64,000 nt of DNA from an uncultured Siphonobacter sp. GTDB lineage: Bacteria > Bacteroidota > Bacteroidia > Cytophagales > Spirosomataceae. Shown here piece by piece: positions 1 to 9,008 of this stretch. The notes under the pieces are model-generated. The model saw only the letters and a program-made list of their open reading frames with translations, ran no database searches and was not told the origin of the DNA. The stretch spans positions 116,900 to 180,899 of the forward strand of contig CAJYIW010000001.1 in NCBI GenBank assembly GCA_913775095.1, in the 5' to 3' direction. The number at the start of each line of letters is the position of its first letter. The stretch's first letter is position 1. The position numbers were made by a program, and so were the translations under genes.

Positions 1-1819
1 CGACCGCCCACATTTTTAATACGCGAACGGAACTTTGAATCACCTGAACCCGGGCGGCAATGGCACAGTACGCAGCCGTATTTTTATACCGGGCAAAGGC
101 AATGCCAATGCCTTCACTGGGGTTCTTCGGCTCATTTTTCAGCAATTCCTTTAGTTTCAGTAAAGTCGCCCGAGCCCGTTCGTCTTTCAGATGCATCAGC
201 CTGAATTCAAAAGGATCTTTGCAGGCTTTTTCGGCCAGCTCGTCCATGAACGATTCAATGGCAAATACATTTCCATATCCTCCCAGACTCCGCAGAGCCG
301 AGACCCGTAACGGTCCGTTGAAGCGGTGGGCCGTAATCTGAAGATTGGGAATGGCATAATACGGTTCTGAATTACGGGTCATGCCGCCATTTACTTCCAG
401 ACTTTTTTCCGGGAGAAATGGTTTTTCGAGGTACTGGGCGGGTAATAAATTTTCAGGATTACCGCCCGGTCGGGTGCTGTGCGTATCCGACCAGAGTTCG
501 AGTGTCCAGTCCTGAATGCGACCCTCTGGATCCAGTCGGGCTTCGGCTTCAAAAATCATCGCACTGCCGTAAGGTTCCCAGGCGTGTTCATCCTCCCGCG
601 ACCATTGCAGCCGTACGGGTGTACCCGGCAAAGCCATGGCCAGTAAGGCCGATTCGGCGGCTACATCATCCGCTCCGTTGTGACCATAACAGCCCGAACC
701 CGCCACCCCCTGCACGTGAATTCGTTCGGGTGGCAATGAAAGGAGTTTGTGCAGGGCTTCCCGCAAGGGGTATACTCCCTGCGAATGCGTCCAGATTTGT
801 AGTTTTTCGTTCTGATACCAGGCCACGGCACAGGAGGGACCGATGGAACCGTGCATCAGGTAAGGCTTGACGTAGCGGGCTTTCCAGGTAGCATTCGGAC
901 TGATCGTTCCGCGTTGCACCACGCTTTCACCCTTTCCGGCCATTGATTTCAGATACCCCACTAAATCTTTCCCGGCGGGTAAGGCCTTGCCCGCCGACCA
1001 GCGGATGTGTTCCTGCAACCACTGCTGAGCCTGCGTGACTTCGAATTCGTCCGGGCCCGTTATGCCAACAAAACTGCCCTGTATTACCAGTTTTTTCAGG
1101 TCGGGAAACTGCTTTCTGAAAGCTTTTTCATCGATTGACTCCAGGCGGGACCCGTACGAAGGCGGGCGGGCCACCCGGGCGTGTATCATGCCGGGCAAGC
1201 GAATATCCTGCACGTACCAGGCTTCGGCTCGAACCATCTTTTCAATTTCCGGCCGATGAATGGATTTGCCTACTAACTGATAACTGCCCTTGGGTTTCAG
1301 AGCTACCGGCATTTTTACGGCCTCGGTGATTTGCTTTCCCTCCAGAAGCTCTGAAAAACTTTTCCGCTGATTCCGGCACTCCACGTAGCCCTGTTTCAGT
1401 TTGAGTCGTTCGGGTTTCGTTTGAAACTGCTGAGCGGCTAATTGTATGAATTTCTCACGAGCCGCCGCCGCCGCGTATCGCACGGCAATGGCACTGTTTT
1501 CGATGGAAGCACTGCCAGCCGTATAGGTTTCGTTGGGACTGCGTTCGGTATCAGCCATCACCACTTCCACGTGATGCATGGGAAGGTCAAGCTCTTCCGC
1601 GGCCATCTGGGCAATGGCCGTTCGGATGCCCTGACCCAATTCTATCTTACCCGTAAAAACCCGGACTTTACCATCCGCCAGCACTTCCAGCCAGGCGTTG
1701 ATCGCAGGCGTTTTTTTTAAACTCCCCGGTAAGTCTTCGGCGGCAGAAACGGGTAAGGAGAATCCAATGGTCAGGATCCCCAACTTTTTCAGAAAGGTTC
1801 TTCTGGTCGGCTGGCTCAT
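1..1819 (-). CDS. Molybdopterin-binding hydroxylase large subunit, isoquinoline 1-oxidoreductase beta type (partial)
   Basis: Reads from an ATG at 1819 off the left edge, so about 606 residues are present and the C-terminus is missing. The N-terminus carries a twin-arginine signal (TRRTFLKK, then a hydrophobic stretch ending PVSA), so the enzyme is probably exported folded by Tat. Next comes IELGQGIRTAIAQMAAEEL, typical of the xanthine dehydrogenase/aldehyde oxidase Moco domain, and a second Moco domain (GVAGSGCYGHNGADD, about residue 370). The family hydroxylates N-heterocycles or aldehydes with water as oxygen donor; the substrate cannot be told here. It starts 10 bases after the 2Fe-2S subunit gene stops, so the two form a translationally close pair. 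The gene runs to the window edge, so its length cannot be checked. Confidence 0.85.
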   Translation of the reverse strand, partial: MSQPTRRTFLKKLGILTIGFSLPVSAAEDLPGSLKKTPAINAWLEVLADGKVRVFTGKIELGQGIRTAIAQMAAEELDLPMHHVEVVMADTERSPNETYTAGSASIENSAIAVRYAAAAAREKFIQLAAQQFQTKPERLKLKQGYVECRNQRKSFSELLEGKQITEAVKMPVALKPKGSYQLVGKSIHRPEIEKMVRAEAWYVQDIRLPGMIHARVARPPSYGSRLESIDEKAFRKQFPDLKKLVIQGSFVGITGPDEFEVTQAQQWLQEHIRWSAGKALPAGKDLVGYLKSMAGKGESVVQRGTISPNATWKARYVKPYLMHGSIGPSCAVAWYQNEKLQIWTHSQGVYPLREALHKLLSLPPERIHVQGVAGSGCYGHNGADDVAAESALLAMALPGTPVRLQWSREDEHAWEPYGSAMIFEAEARLDPEGRIQDWTLELWSDTHSTRPGGNPENLLPAQYLEKPFLPEKSLEVNGGMTRNSEPYYAIPNLQITAHRFNGPLRVSALRSLGGYGNVFAIESFMDELAEKACKDPFEFRLMHLKDERARATLLKLKELLKNEPKNPSEGIGIAFARYKNTAAYCAIAARVQVIQSSVRVLKMWAV

Positions 1820-1829
1820 GGCTTTGAGG

Positions 1830-2288
1830 TTATCGAATGACACGCTTGATGGCCCGCAGAAAACGAGCCTGAGTTCCGCAACGGCAAAGGACGCGTTCGA
1901 GGCCTTCCCGAATGGTTTGATCGTCTGCCTCTGGCGTTTCCTGTAATACGGAGACGGCCGACATGAGCATACCGTTCAGACAATAGCCGCACTGGGCCGC
2001 CTGTTCGTCAATAAAAGCCTGTTGCAGCGGATGAAGCCGATCACCGGAACTAATCCCTTCCAGCGTTGTAATTTCCTGGTTTTTAACGACATCCACGGCA
2101 ATCATGCAGCTGGGCTGGGCTTTCCCGTCCAGTAAAACCATGCAGGCCCCGCATTGCTGCAAACCACAGCCAAACCTGGGACCATTCAGTTGCAGGTCGT
2201 TGCGAAGTACGTACAGTAAGGGAGTAGCGGGATTAAGGCTAAGGGTATGCGTCGTTCCGTTGACTTTCAGGTGAAGCGTTGTCTTCAT
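1830..2288 (-). CDS. 2Fe-2S subunit of molybdenum hydroxylase (isoquinoline 1-oxidoreductase alpha / CoxS-like)
   Basis: 152 residues, the usual length for this small subunit. The N-terminal plant-type ferredoxin domain has the cluster ligands in CGLQQCGACMV (about residues 41-51) and one more Cys further on. The C-terminal all-helical domain holds the second cluster in AAQCGYCLNGM and LCRCGTQARF. It passes electrons from the molybdenum centre of the neighbouring large subunit. There is no signal peptide, so it is presumably carried across the membrane by the Tat signal of its partner. The order small-then-large matches iorAB-type operons. No FAD subunit lies nearby, also as in that type, where a cytochrome is usually the acceptor. 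Confidence 0.9.
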   Translation of the reverse strand: MKTTLHLKVNGTTHTLSLNPATPLLYVLRNDLQLNGPRFGCGLQQCGACMVLLDGKAQPSCMIAVDVVKNQEITTLEGISSGDRLHPLQQAFIDEQAAQCGYCLNGMLMSAVSVLQETPEADDQTIREGLERVLCRCGTQARFLRAIKRVIR

Positions 2289-2366
2289 AGGCTCAGAATT
2301 AATGGTACGCTTCGCTAAAATGATCGGGCCATGCGGGCTTCATCTGCCGCCGGATAGCGTATCTGA

Positions 2367-2948
2367 TTACCGCTGAGCGTCTACTACGACAAACGCTCCG
2401 AAATGTCCGTGGTGCGTGCAGGGAACCAGTAATTGTTGATGGGAAGAAGAAAAAGAAGTGATTCCCTGCGGTGTTTTATTGATAAGCCATGGCTCTGTGC
2501 ATTCAAAATGCTGAGTCAGGTAGCTCTGAATTCTTTGCAGCATGGTTTGATGCTGACATGGGTAACTGGTGTTTTCAAACGAAACTAGTATGGACTTTGC
2601 CCATTCATCCGTTACCGATGCATTGGTTACTACGTATTCACTGGTGATCAAAGACTGGGTCAGGTACGTCATTTCGCCCGTAGTTACCCGGCCCCAAACA
2701 GTTTCTGATGAACTGGAAATAATCTGACATTCAAGGGTTGAGGGAGCATAACGGCGTTTCTGGTTATGGGTCAGGGAAAGTTTATATACACTTTCTTTCA
2801 TGCTCCAGAGGATCCATACCATTCGGTCAGGGTCAGAAGACTGTAGAATCAGCTGCTGTTCCTGGGCGGAGAAAATCTTGAGAAGAAAGCCTTTCCTCCG
2901 CCAGTTACTTTCGGCTTTGGCCTGAGCCCAGTCCACCAGATCAATCAT
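2367..2948 (-). CDS. 4'-phosphopantetheinyl transferase superfamily protein
   Basis: 193 residues. The magnesium and CoA binding motifs are visible: IDLVDW near the N-terminus and the signature WSMKESVYKLS at about residues 48-58 (family pattern W-x-x-K-E-S/A-x-x-K). The enzyme moves the phosphopantetheine arm from CoA to a serine of an acyl carrier protein. It starts inside the stop codon of the ACP gene (ATGA overlap), so the ACP is its obvious substrate. It is the last gene of the seven-gene polyketide operon. The C-terminal half is poorly conserved and I cannot assign it further. Confidence 0.85.
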   Translation of the reverse strand: MIDLVDWAQAKAESNWRRKGFLLKIFSAQEQQLILQSSDPDRMVWILWSMKESVYKLSLTHNQKRRYAPSTLECQIISSSSETVWGRVTTGEMTYLTQSLITSEYVVTNASVTDEWAKSILVSFENTSYPCQHQTMLQRIQSYLTQHFECTEPWLINKTPQGITSFSSSHQQLLVPCTHHGHFGAFVVVDAQR

Positions 2949-3193
2949 GCCAGTTTTTCCCGGATGATGTCCATCGCTGCTCCAACGGTTAACATCCGTT
3001 CCATGGACTGATTATCAATCGTAATGTTATACACTTCCTCAACATCCAGTACGATGTCTACCAGATTAGCAGAATTGATTTTCAGATCTTTGATAAAATC
3101 GGTTTCGGGAGTGAGGTTTTCCCAGGCCTGCTCGTCCTGTACGTAAGGTTTGATGATGGATTTCAGTTGCTCCATTACTGCTACTTCGCTCAT
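2945..3193 (-). CDS. Acyl carrier protein
   Basis: 82 residues, a normal ACP size. The phosphopantetheine attachment serine lies in LKINSANLVDIV, where the common D-S-L is N-S-A; the serine itself is kept. The acidic helix that follows (VLDVEEVYNITID) is the usual partner-docking surface. It overlaps both neighbours by four bases (ATGA), between the ketosynthase and the phosphopantetheinyl transferase. A dedicated ACP next to its own transferase suggests that the starter or intermediate acyl chain of this pathway is held apart from fatty acid synthesis. Confidence 0.9.
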   Translation of the reverse strand: MSEVAVMEQLKSIIKPYVQDEQAWENLTPETDFIKDLKINSANLVDIVLDVEEVYNITIDNQSMERMLTVGAAMDIIREKLA

Positions 3194-4458
3194 GAGTATT
3201 TTTTTAAAATCAGGCAGGCATTCACGTCCCCGAAACCAAAATTGGCTTTGGCTATAGTAATAACCTCCTGACGAATCATTTGTTGAGGAATCCGGTCGGG
3301 CTCAATGAGAGCCGCCGTGTCGGGATGCAGGTCTTCGCTGTTGAGCGAAGGGTAAATAAATCCGTGATGTAACTCCAGCACGGCGGCCACACTTTCAATG
3401 GCACCGGCAGCACTCAGGCAGTGGCCCACCATTCCCTTAAGAGAATTCAGGTACGGGAACTCAAGCCCCCGCCGCCCCAGAGCCTGCGTCCAGGCCCGTA
3501 CTTCCGCCGCATCTTTGGTAGTAGCCGTTAAATGTCCGTCGATCAGATCAATTTCGGAAGCCTCGACTCCGGCATTTTCCAACGCTTTTTCGATGCAGCG
3601 ACGCACGGCGACGGGATTGGGAGCCGTGAGGCTTCCGCCCTGCCGCTGCCCGCCGGAATTAACATGTCCACCCAGGATTTCGGCGTAAATCGGGGCTTTT
3701 CGCTCGAGGGCACTTTCCAGACTTTCCAGCACTAAAGCCCCGGCTCCACTGCCCGGAACAAAGCCCGAAGCCGTGGCACTCAGGGGCCGGGAACCCTGTT
3801 CAGGAAAGTCGTTATGCTGATAGGTCATGACTCGCATGGCATCAAAGCCACCCCAGATGTAGGGACCGTGATCGTTGGAGCTACCCGCCACCATGCGGCT
3901 GGCCTGACCGCTGACAATCCGTTCGTAGGCCATCAAAATAGCTTCGGTTCCGGTAGCACAGGCCGAGGAATTAGCCGTAATCTGGTTACCCAGGCCCAGT
4001 CGGCCGCCCAGATAGGCACTGATGCCGCTGGCCATGGTCTGGGTAACCACCGTACTGCCCAGACGTCTGACCTGACCTTCGTCTACTTTATAGATCGCTT
4101 CCCTGAATTTATCAACGCCGAGCATGCCGGTACCAAAAACGATACCGCTTTCCCAGTCAGGCTCCTCGCCCGCCGGGGCCAGCCCTGCGTTTTGCCAGGC
4201 TTCCACGCCAGCCATCACTCCATACAGAATGCCACTGCTGCTGAGCTGCTTTAACTGTAGTTCCGTAAAATAATGGGCTTTGATGTCCCCGGTTACCGGA
4301 GGAATTCCTCCAATCTGACAGGAAAATTTCAGCTCGGCCAGCTCCGGCCGGAAGGTAATGCCACTTCTGCCCTGCTGGATAGCCTCGGTAAACGCAGGAA
4401 TACCTACGGCATTGGGAGCCGCTACTCCCAGTCCGGTAATGACCACTCGTTTACGCAT
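3190..4458 (-). CDS. Beta-ketoacyl-ACP synthase (FabF/KAS II-like) of the polyketide operon
   Basis: 422 residues from the ATG at 4458 (MRKRVVITGLG). A longer reading from a GTG at 4512 only adds an N-terminal tail overlapping the dehydratase gene and is not typical. The thiolase-fold catalytic triad is visible: Cys in NSSACATGTE (about residue 167), His in IDGHLTATTKDAAE (about 309) and His in KGMVGHCLSAAG (about 346). It would extend an acyl chain on the operon's own ACP. It overlaps the upstream dehydratase gene by 8 bases and the downstream ACP gene by 4. No ketoreductase or enoyl reductase is encoded here, so those steps would be borrowed from primary fatty acid synthesis or be absent. 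Confidence 0.9.
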   Translation of the reverse strand: MRKRVVITGLGVAAPNAVGIPAFTEAIQQGRSGITFRPELAELKFSCQIGGIPPVTGDIKAHYFTELQLKQLSSSGILYGVMAGVEAWQNAGLAPAGEEPDWESGIVFGTGMLGVDKFREAIYKVDEGQVRRLGSTVVTQTMASGISAYLGGRLGLGNQITANSSACATGTEAILMAYERIVSGQASRMVAGSSNDHGPYIWGGFDAMRVMTYQHNDFPEQGSRPLSATASGFVPGSGAGALVLESLESALERKAPIYAEILGGHVNSGGQRQGGSLTAPNPVAVRRCIEKALENAGVEASEIDLIDGHLTATTKDAAEVRAWTQALGRRGLEFPYLNSLKGMVGHCLSAAGAIESVAAVLELHHGFIYPSLNSEDLHPDTAALIEPDRIPQQMIRQEVITIAKANFGFGDVNACLILKKYS

Positions 4459-4894
4459 GTTCTTTCGCTTTAAACATTCCCGCAATGGATCCCCGGCACA
4501 AAAGCTCATCACGCTCGTTACGCATTTCTACCTGACACTTCAATTTCTGAAACCGAAAATACTCTTTCCGGGAAGTAACCGTCACGGTTTCGCCGGGGTA
4601 CACGGGCTGGTAAAAATCAACCTGCGAGGAGGTGAGAGCCACGGCTCCTTCTTCTACGTCGGGTTGCAGGTAAATCCCCAGGCATACCAGGCCAATCTGA
4701 GCCATGACTTCGGTCAGAATAACGCCCGGCGTTACCGGAAAATCTTTGAAATGTCCCTGATAATAAAAGGTATCTTCGGGAAAAGTGTACCGCCCGGTCA
4801 CGCCATTCCCGTCAATGCTGATTAATTCATCGACAAAGAGAAAGGACTTGCCATAGGGCAATTTCGCCAGAATAGCTTCCTGATTCATCACCAT
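4451..4894 (-). CDS. 3-hydroxyacyl-ACP dehydratase, FabZ/FabA-like hotdog protein
   Basis: 147 residues, single hotdog fold. The active-site stretch GHFKDFPVTPGVILTEVMAQ fits the FabZ pattern, with His in GHF and Glu in LTEVMAQ. It should dehydrate a beta-hydroxyacyl-ACP. The start at 4894 overlaps the PKS stop by 7 bases; a second ATG at 4888 would share only one base (TGATG) and is equally possible. Co-transcription with a ketosynthase and ACP suggests a partial fatty-acid-like loop making the starter chain for the type III synthase. Confidence 0.87.
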   Translation of the reverse strand: MVMNQEAILAKLPYGKSFLFVDELISIDGNGVTGRYTFPEDTFYYQGHFKDFPVTPGVILTEVMAQIGLVCLGIYLQPDVEEGAVALTSSQVDFYQPVYPGETVTVTSRKEYFRFQKLKCQVEMRNERDELLCRGSIAGMFKAKEHA

Positions 4895-5940
4895 TGCAGT
4901 AAGACCCGCTGGGCCGTGAAACCGGGACCGAAGCTGAGCATCAGTCCAATGGATCCCTTTTCGGGTTTTCGGTTCATAAAACGTTCCAGCACGTACAGCA
5001 CCGTGGCACTCGACATATTGCCAAACTGCCGCAGCACCTCACGCGTATCGTCCAGGTTTTTGCCCCACTGTCCGAATAACTCTTCCACGGTTTCCACTAT
5101 TTTCTTTCCTCCGGGGTGAAAAATCAGGTGTGATACATCCGCCGGAGTCAGGTTATGTTTCGCCAGAAAGGGTTCTACAATGTCCGAAAAGTGAGCCGCG
5201 ATGGTATCAGGAACGGATTTGTCCAGCACCATTTGCAAACCTGAATTGGTCAGATCAAAACCCATGATGTCGATGGAATCGTAAAAGTGATACATTTCTT
5301 CGGCGAGAATTCGAGGGCCTTCTTCACTGGAGTCCGAAGAAAGTAACACGCAGGCGGCTCCGTCGCCGAAAATAGCGGCACTCACAATATTCGCCATTGA
5401 ATAATCATCGAGCTGAAAGGTAGCCGTGGGAGCTTCAATGGCCAGCACCGCCGCCCGCTTGCCCGGGTTGGACTGCAGGAAATTTTTGGCGTAAATAATT
5501 CCCGAAACGCCTGCCACACAACCCATTTCCGTAACGGGCAGACGAATGACGTCCTGCCGCATTTGCAGTTTATTAATCAGAAACGCATCCACCGACGGAA
5601 TCATCATTCCGGTACAACTGACGGTGATGAAATAGTCAATGTCCGTGGCCTGCCAGTCGGCCTGACTCAGAGCTTTACGCACCACTTCCTCACCTAGCTT
5701 GACCACTTCACGGCGGTAGATCAGGTTTTTCTCTTCGAACGTGGTCTGCGTAAATACCTCTTCCGGGGCCATGATGGAATACCGCTGATCGACGGCCGCG
5801 TTCTCAAAAATCTTCACTACTTTCCGCTGAAAACGGGGTTCCTGCCCGGTTAGCCACTGGTCCAGAAAAGGTAAAATATCCTGCGTTGCCCGCGAATGCG
5901 GGGGTAACGCCTTGGCTACGGTCTTGATGGTTACACTCAT
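4888..5940 (-). CDS. Type III polyketide synthase (chalcone/stilbene/alkylresorcinol synthase family)
   Basis: 350 residues from the ATG at 5940, which overlaps the methyltransferase stop as ATGA and gives the standard family length; a GTG at 5982 would add 14 unsupported residues. The Cys-His-Asn triad is complete: Cys141 in EMGCVAGVSG, His275 in IFHPGGKK, Asn308 in FGNMSSATVLY. The C-terminal FGPGF loop is present. The family condenses a fatty acyl starter with malonyl units and cyclises the chain to resorcinols or pyrones. The neighbouring methyltransferase and FAD oxidoreductase resemble the Streptomyces srs phenolic-lipid operon in logic, so a methylated, possibly oxidised alkylresorcinol is the likeliest product (inference). 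Confidence 0.92.
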   Translation of the reverse strand: MSVTIKTVAKALPPHSRATQDILPFLDQWLTGQEPRFQRKVVKIFENAAVDQRYSIMAPEEVFTQTTFEEKNLIYRREVVKLGEEVVRKALSQADWQATDIDYFITVSCTGMMIPSVDAFLINKLQMRQDVIRLPVTEMGCVAGVSGIIYAKNFLQSNPGKRAAVLAIEAPTATFQLDDYSMANIVSAAIFGDGAACVLLSSDSSEEGPRILAEEMYHFYDSIDIMGFDLTNSGLQMVLDKSVPDTIAAHFSDIVEPFLAKHNLTPADVSHLIFHPGGKKIVETVEELFGQWGKNLDDTREVLRQFGNMSSATVLYVLERFMNRKPEKGSIGLMLSFGPGFTAQRVLLQW

Positions 5941-6650
5941 ATATTTTTCAGAATCCACTGGTACCGAAAGGCCCATTTCCACCGAATGCGAACGGAGGCA
6001 AAAGACACCTGTCGCGAAAACGTTTGTAGCTCGTGTTTTTTAAAGCCGCGTAGAATAGATAGCAAGCCATCTTCGCGGGTCATTTCTTTCAGACGGAATA
6101 CCCGGCACACCAGTTGAAAAAGGTAATACGCCAGCTTGCTTCGCTGCAGGTCATTAATGATCACACCGACGCGTGCCTGGGCATTAAACAGGTTAAGCAG
6201 ATATAGAATCTCCGTATCGCTAAAGTGGTGAAGCGTGAGCGTGGCCAGCACCAGATCATAGGTTTCTTCCGCAAACTCCGGACTAAACACATCGATCACT
6301 TCGTAAGAAATTTCCGGATAGGTTTTCGACAACTCCCCGGCGTGAGCAATGGTAAAGGCATTGGCATCCACGCCCCTCACCCGCAGGGATCGCTGGTGTT
6401 TTCGTCCCCATTCAGCTACGGCCCGGCACATATCGCCATTCCCGCAACCGATGTCCAGGACCGTGATGGTTTGCTGGGCCGGAAGCGATTGCATTACCTG
6501 AGCCAGTCCATCCAGCGTCACGGCGTTGCCACCCAGCCAGCGGTTAATGCCCGCGATCTGGTCCAGCGTTTCTCTTAATTCTTCACCCTCGAGTGAAAAA
6601 TCATCCATGACTTCAGCCTGCTGGCTTCGATTACGAGTATTGAGTGACAT
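5937..6650 (-). CDS. Class I SAM-dependent methyltransferase of the polyketide operon
   Basis: 237 residues. The SAM-binding motif I is clear (VLDIGCGNGDM, about residue 64), followed by the acidic VRGVDAN and the post-motif LVLATLTLHHF. Family knowledge says only that it methylates a small molecule; here the target is probably the aromatic product or an oxygen on it. It overlaps the upstream FAD oxidoreductase gene by 20 bases and the downstream PKS by 4, so the three are translated together. The C-terminal third (KWAFRYQWILK) is basic and aromatic and may touch the membrane or a lipid substrate, which is a guess. Confidence 0.88.
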   Translation of the reverse strand: MSLNTRNRSQQAEVMDDFSLEGEELRETLDQIAGINRWLGGNAVTLDGLAQVMQSLPAQQTITVLDIGCGNGDMCRAVAEWGRKHQRSLRVRGVDANAFTIAHAGELSKTYPEISYEVIDVFSPEFAEETYDLVLATLTLHHFSDTEILYLLNLFNAQARVGVIINDLQRSKLAYYLFQLVCRVFRLKEMTREDGLLSILRGFKKHELQTFSRQVSFASVRIRWKWAFRYQWILKNI

Positions 6651-7755
6651 AGGCAGGTTGAATCAAAGGTCCATGCGTTTGACGGATGACTTTGGGTATT
6701 AATCCGGGGATCAGAGGAGCTATTTTTAGCAGAAGCGAACTTAGTCCCGGTTGCTGTAAGACCTGCTGAACCACCCGACCGGCTTTAAGTCTGAGACTAA
6801 ATTGCTCTCTCCAGGCTTTTGTGTACTGATCTTCCAGTTGGGTTCGGTTTTTATGCTGATGATATTCCGTGATCGCCTCGGCAGCCAGCTTGGCACTGTG
6901 AATGGCCATGGCCATCCCATTTCCGCAAAGCGGATGAATTAATCCGGCGGTATCGCCACACCGCAAAATATGATTTTCGACCGTCGGTTTTGCTGCAAAG
7001 GAAACCTGACTGATCGCCATTGGTTTGTCGAAAACGGGCGTAGCCCTGGAAAAAAACGATTTCAGAAACGGGTTTTTTGCTAATACGGCGGCCTGAAATT
7101 CCTCCGGATTACGGTAGGGCTTAAACGTTTGGGTTTTTACCAGGTAACAGGCATTCACTACCTTATTCTCTACCTGAGACAGACCGCAATACCCACCGGG
7201 AAACGTATTCAGGGCGATGAGGTCGTCAGGGAAATGGGCCTGATAATGAGCCTTCACGGCCATCCAGGGTGAGGGAAGCAACTGTTTATCCAGTCCCGAT
7301 CGTTTTCCGTAGGCCGCAATAACCAGCGGGGACTCGTACTCCTCTTCGTGTTGGGTAGATACGTGAAACTGATCACGCCGAAACTGGATGTCAGTCACGG
7401 ATTCTTGGTGCAATTGCAGGCCCGCCGTCCGGGCCAGTTCGGCCAGTGCCTGATCCAGCCGATACCGACTCAGACCAAAACCACCCAGGGGTAATGAACT
7501 CTCCAACTGATGTCCAGAAGCCGTGGTGAGCAGGAAGTTGGAAATGGTTGAGGGTTTTAACCCCTCAATGGGAAGTCCCAGGGATTCCAGATAAGGCCGA
7601 ACTTCATTCGAAATATATTCCCCACAAACCTTATGGTGAGGATAGGCGTGCTTCTCAAATAAGTCTACCCGGAATCCCTGTCGGGCCAGGTGCAGTCCTG
7701 CCGTCAGCCCCGCCAGCCCACCGCCAATAATAATAATATCTGAACGAGTAGACAT
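6631..7755 (-). CDS. FAD-dependent oxidoreductase (geranylgeranyl reductase / aromatic hydroxylase fold)
   Basis: 374 residues. The N-terminal Rossmann motif IIIIGGGLAGLTAG binds FAD, followed by the Glu of FEKHAYPHHKVCGEY; the second FAD motif is CGDTAGLIHPLCGNGM at about residue 270. This is the PHBH/GGR-type fold used both for ring hydroxylation and for reduction of isoprenoid double bonds. Placed first in an operon with a type III PKS and a methyltransferase, a ring hydroxylase leading to a quinone is the better guess. It is the promoter-proximal gene: 290 non-coding bases lie upstream before the next gene. Confidence 0.85.
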   Translation of the reverse strand: MSTRSDIIIIGGGLAGLTAGLHLARQGFRVDLFEKHAYPHHKVCGEYISNEVRPYLESLGLPIEGLKPSTISNFLLTTASGHQLESSLPLGGFGLSRYRLDQALAELARTAGLQLHQESVTDIQFRRDQFHVSTQHEEEYESPLVIAAYGKRSGLDKQLLPSPWMAVKAHYQAHFPDDLIALNTFPGGYCGLSQVENKVVNACYLVKTQTFKPYRNPEEFQAAVLAKNPFLKSFFSRATPVFDKPMAISQVSFAAKPTVENHILRCGDTAGLIHPLCGNGMAMAIHSAKLAAEAITEYHQHKNRTQLEDQYTKAWREQFSLRLKAGRVVQQVLQQPGLSSLLLKIAPLIPGLIPKVIRQTHGPLIQPAYVTQYS

Positions 7756-8045
7756 GGGCTTCCCAAATTAGTTATCTATGCTGAATAAGAATTTTTCCGC
7801 TCAAAATGTTTTCGATTCATCAACACTGACTTTAGAAATTGCTGGCAAAGAAGCCTTTCGTTCCGAGTCATTTAATACGGATAAACCTTTGATAAATCTG
7901 AGTGAAATAATTCCTGTCATTACAGGCTGATCCAAACCGACTTAGCCTCCAGCTCTTTCCTAAATAAGGTTTTATTTCACAAGTATCTTAATGTGATTCG
8001 CCTAGAGAAATTAGCCATGAAGAAGGCTCTCCGGAAAGCTTTTTA

Positions 8046-9008
8046 CTAACGCAGTAAGGTGGGTAATACCTTCTCACCAAAGGCGTCAATAAACAAGTCC
8101 TGCTCGGTGTTAACGTTGTGAAGCATCAATCGCTCAAATCCTAATTCAGCGTACTGATTCAACCAGGCCGTATGCTGGGCAGTGTCTGCGGAGATATGAA
8201 TCATTTTCTCTACAACCGCCGGATTCACCTGATCTCCTAACGCATCGAACTGGTCAGGGTTTCGCAGTTCAGTTAACACATTATTGGGCAGGACATTGCT
8301 TTTCCACTGCTCGTAAGCCCGTTGTTTGGCTTCCTGTTCCGTTCGGGCGTAAGAAAGCTGGACTTTCAAAAACATCGGTTTGTCTTCGCCTCCGCCGCGT
8401 CGGAACGCTTCGATTACCTTTTTCAGGTCTTCCAGAGGCTGCGAAACCGTGATGAGAGCATCAGCCCAGCCGCCCAGCCATTGGGCCGTTTGGGGCGTAA
8501 TGGCGGCTCCTACAATGAGCGGGTTAACCGCTGGTCGGGTATAGAGCTTGGCCTCGTCCACCGTCACCAGTCCCTTATGAGTGACCGTTTCTCCGGCCCA
8601 TAAAGCCCGCATAATGTCCACACACTCTTTCAGCCGGGCGTTCCGGTCTTCTTTATGGGGCCATCGTTCTCCGGTAATGTGCTCATTGAGAGCCTGTCCG
8701 CTCCCAACGGCAATCCAGAAACGTTCGGGATACATTTCCGCCAGCGTAGCCGCGGCCTGAGCGATAATGGCCGGATGATACCGTTGCCCCGGAGCATTGA
8801 CGACTCCAAAATCAAGGGATGTCGCCTGCAGAGCCGCGGCCAGCCAGGACCAGGCAAACCCGCTTTCGCCCTGCCGGGTGGTCCAGGGGTGAAAGTGATC
8901 GGAACAGGACCCGGCGGTGAAACCCGCCTGTTCGGCTCGCTGCACCAGCGTTAATAAAGCACTGGGTTTGAATTGTTCGTGCGAAGAGTGATAACCAATT
9001 TTCAGCAT
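8046..9008 (-). CDS. LLM-class flavin-dependent oxidoreductase, non-F420 TIGR03885-like
   Basis: 320 residues, the usual size of luciferase-like TIM-barrel monooxygenases. The N-terminus MLKIGYHSSHEQF, the SCSDHFHPW stretch and IAVGSGQALNEHITGERWP match the bacterial subgroup annotated as probable non-F420 flavinoid oxidoreductase. FMN is the expected cofactor and the substrate is unknown. It stands alone, with 290 bases to the polyketide operon downstream and 631 bases to a MarR regulator upstream in the opposite direction. A TAnnTTTG box on the minus strand lies at 9109-9116, but without a clear -33 element. Confidence 0.82.
   Translation of the reverse strand: MLKIGYHSSHEQFKPSALLTLVQRAEQAGFTAGSCSDHFHPWTTRQGESGFAWSWLAAALQATSLDFGVVNAPGQRYHPAIIAQAAATLAEMYPERFWIAVGSGQALNEHITGERWPHKEDRNARLKECVDIMRALWAGETVTHKGLVTVDEAKLYTRPAVNPLIVGAAITPQTAQWLGGWADALITVSQPLEDLKKVIEAFRRGGGEDKPMFLKVQLSYARTEQEAKQRAYEQWKSNVLPNNVLTELRNPDQFDALGDQVNPAVVEKMIHISADTAQHTAWLNQYAELGFERLMLHNVNTEQDLFIDAFGEKVLPTLLR

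Noticed and set aside
418..870. Open frame of 150 codons on the plus strand
   Set aside because: Antisense to the molybdenum hydroxylase large subunit, whose own frame is long, continuous and rich in family motifs.
5941..5982. Longer N-terminus of the type III PKS from a GTG
   Set aside because: It would overlap the methyltransferase gene by 46 bases and adds residues not found in the family; the ATGA overlap at 5940 is the natural start.
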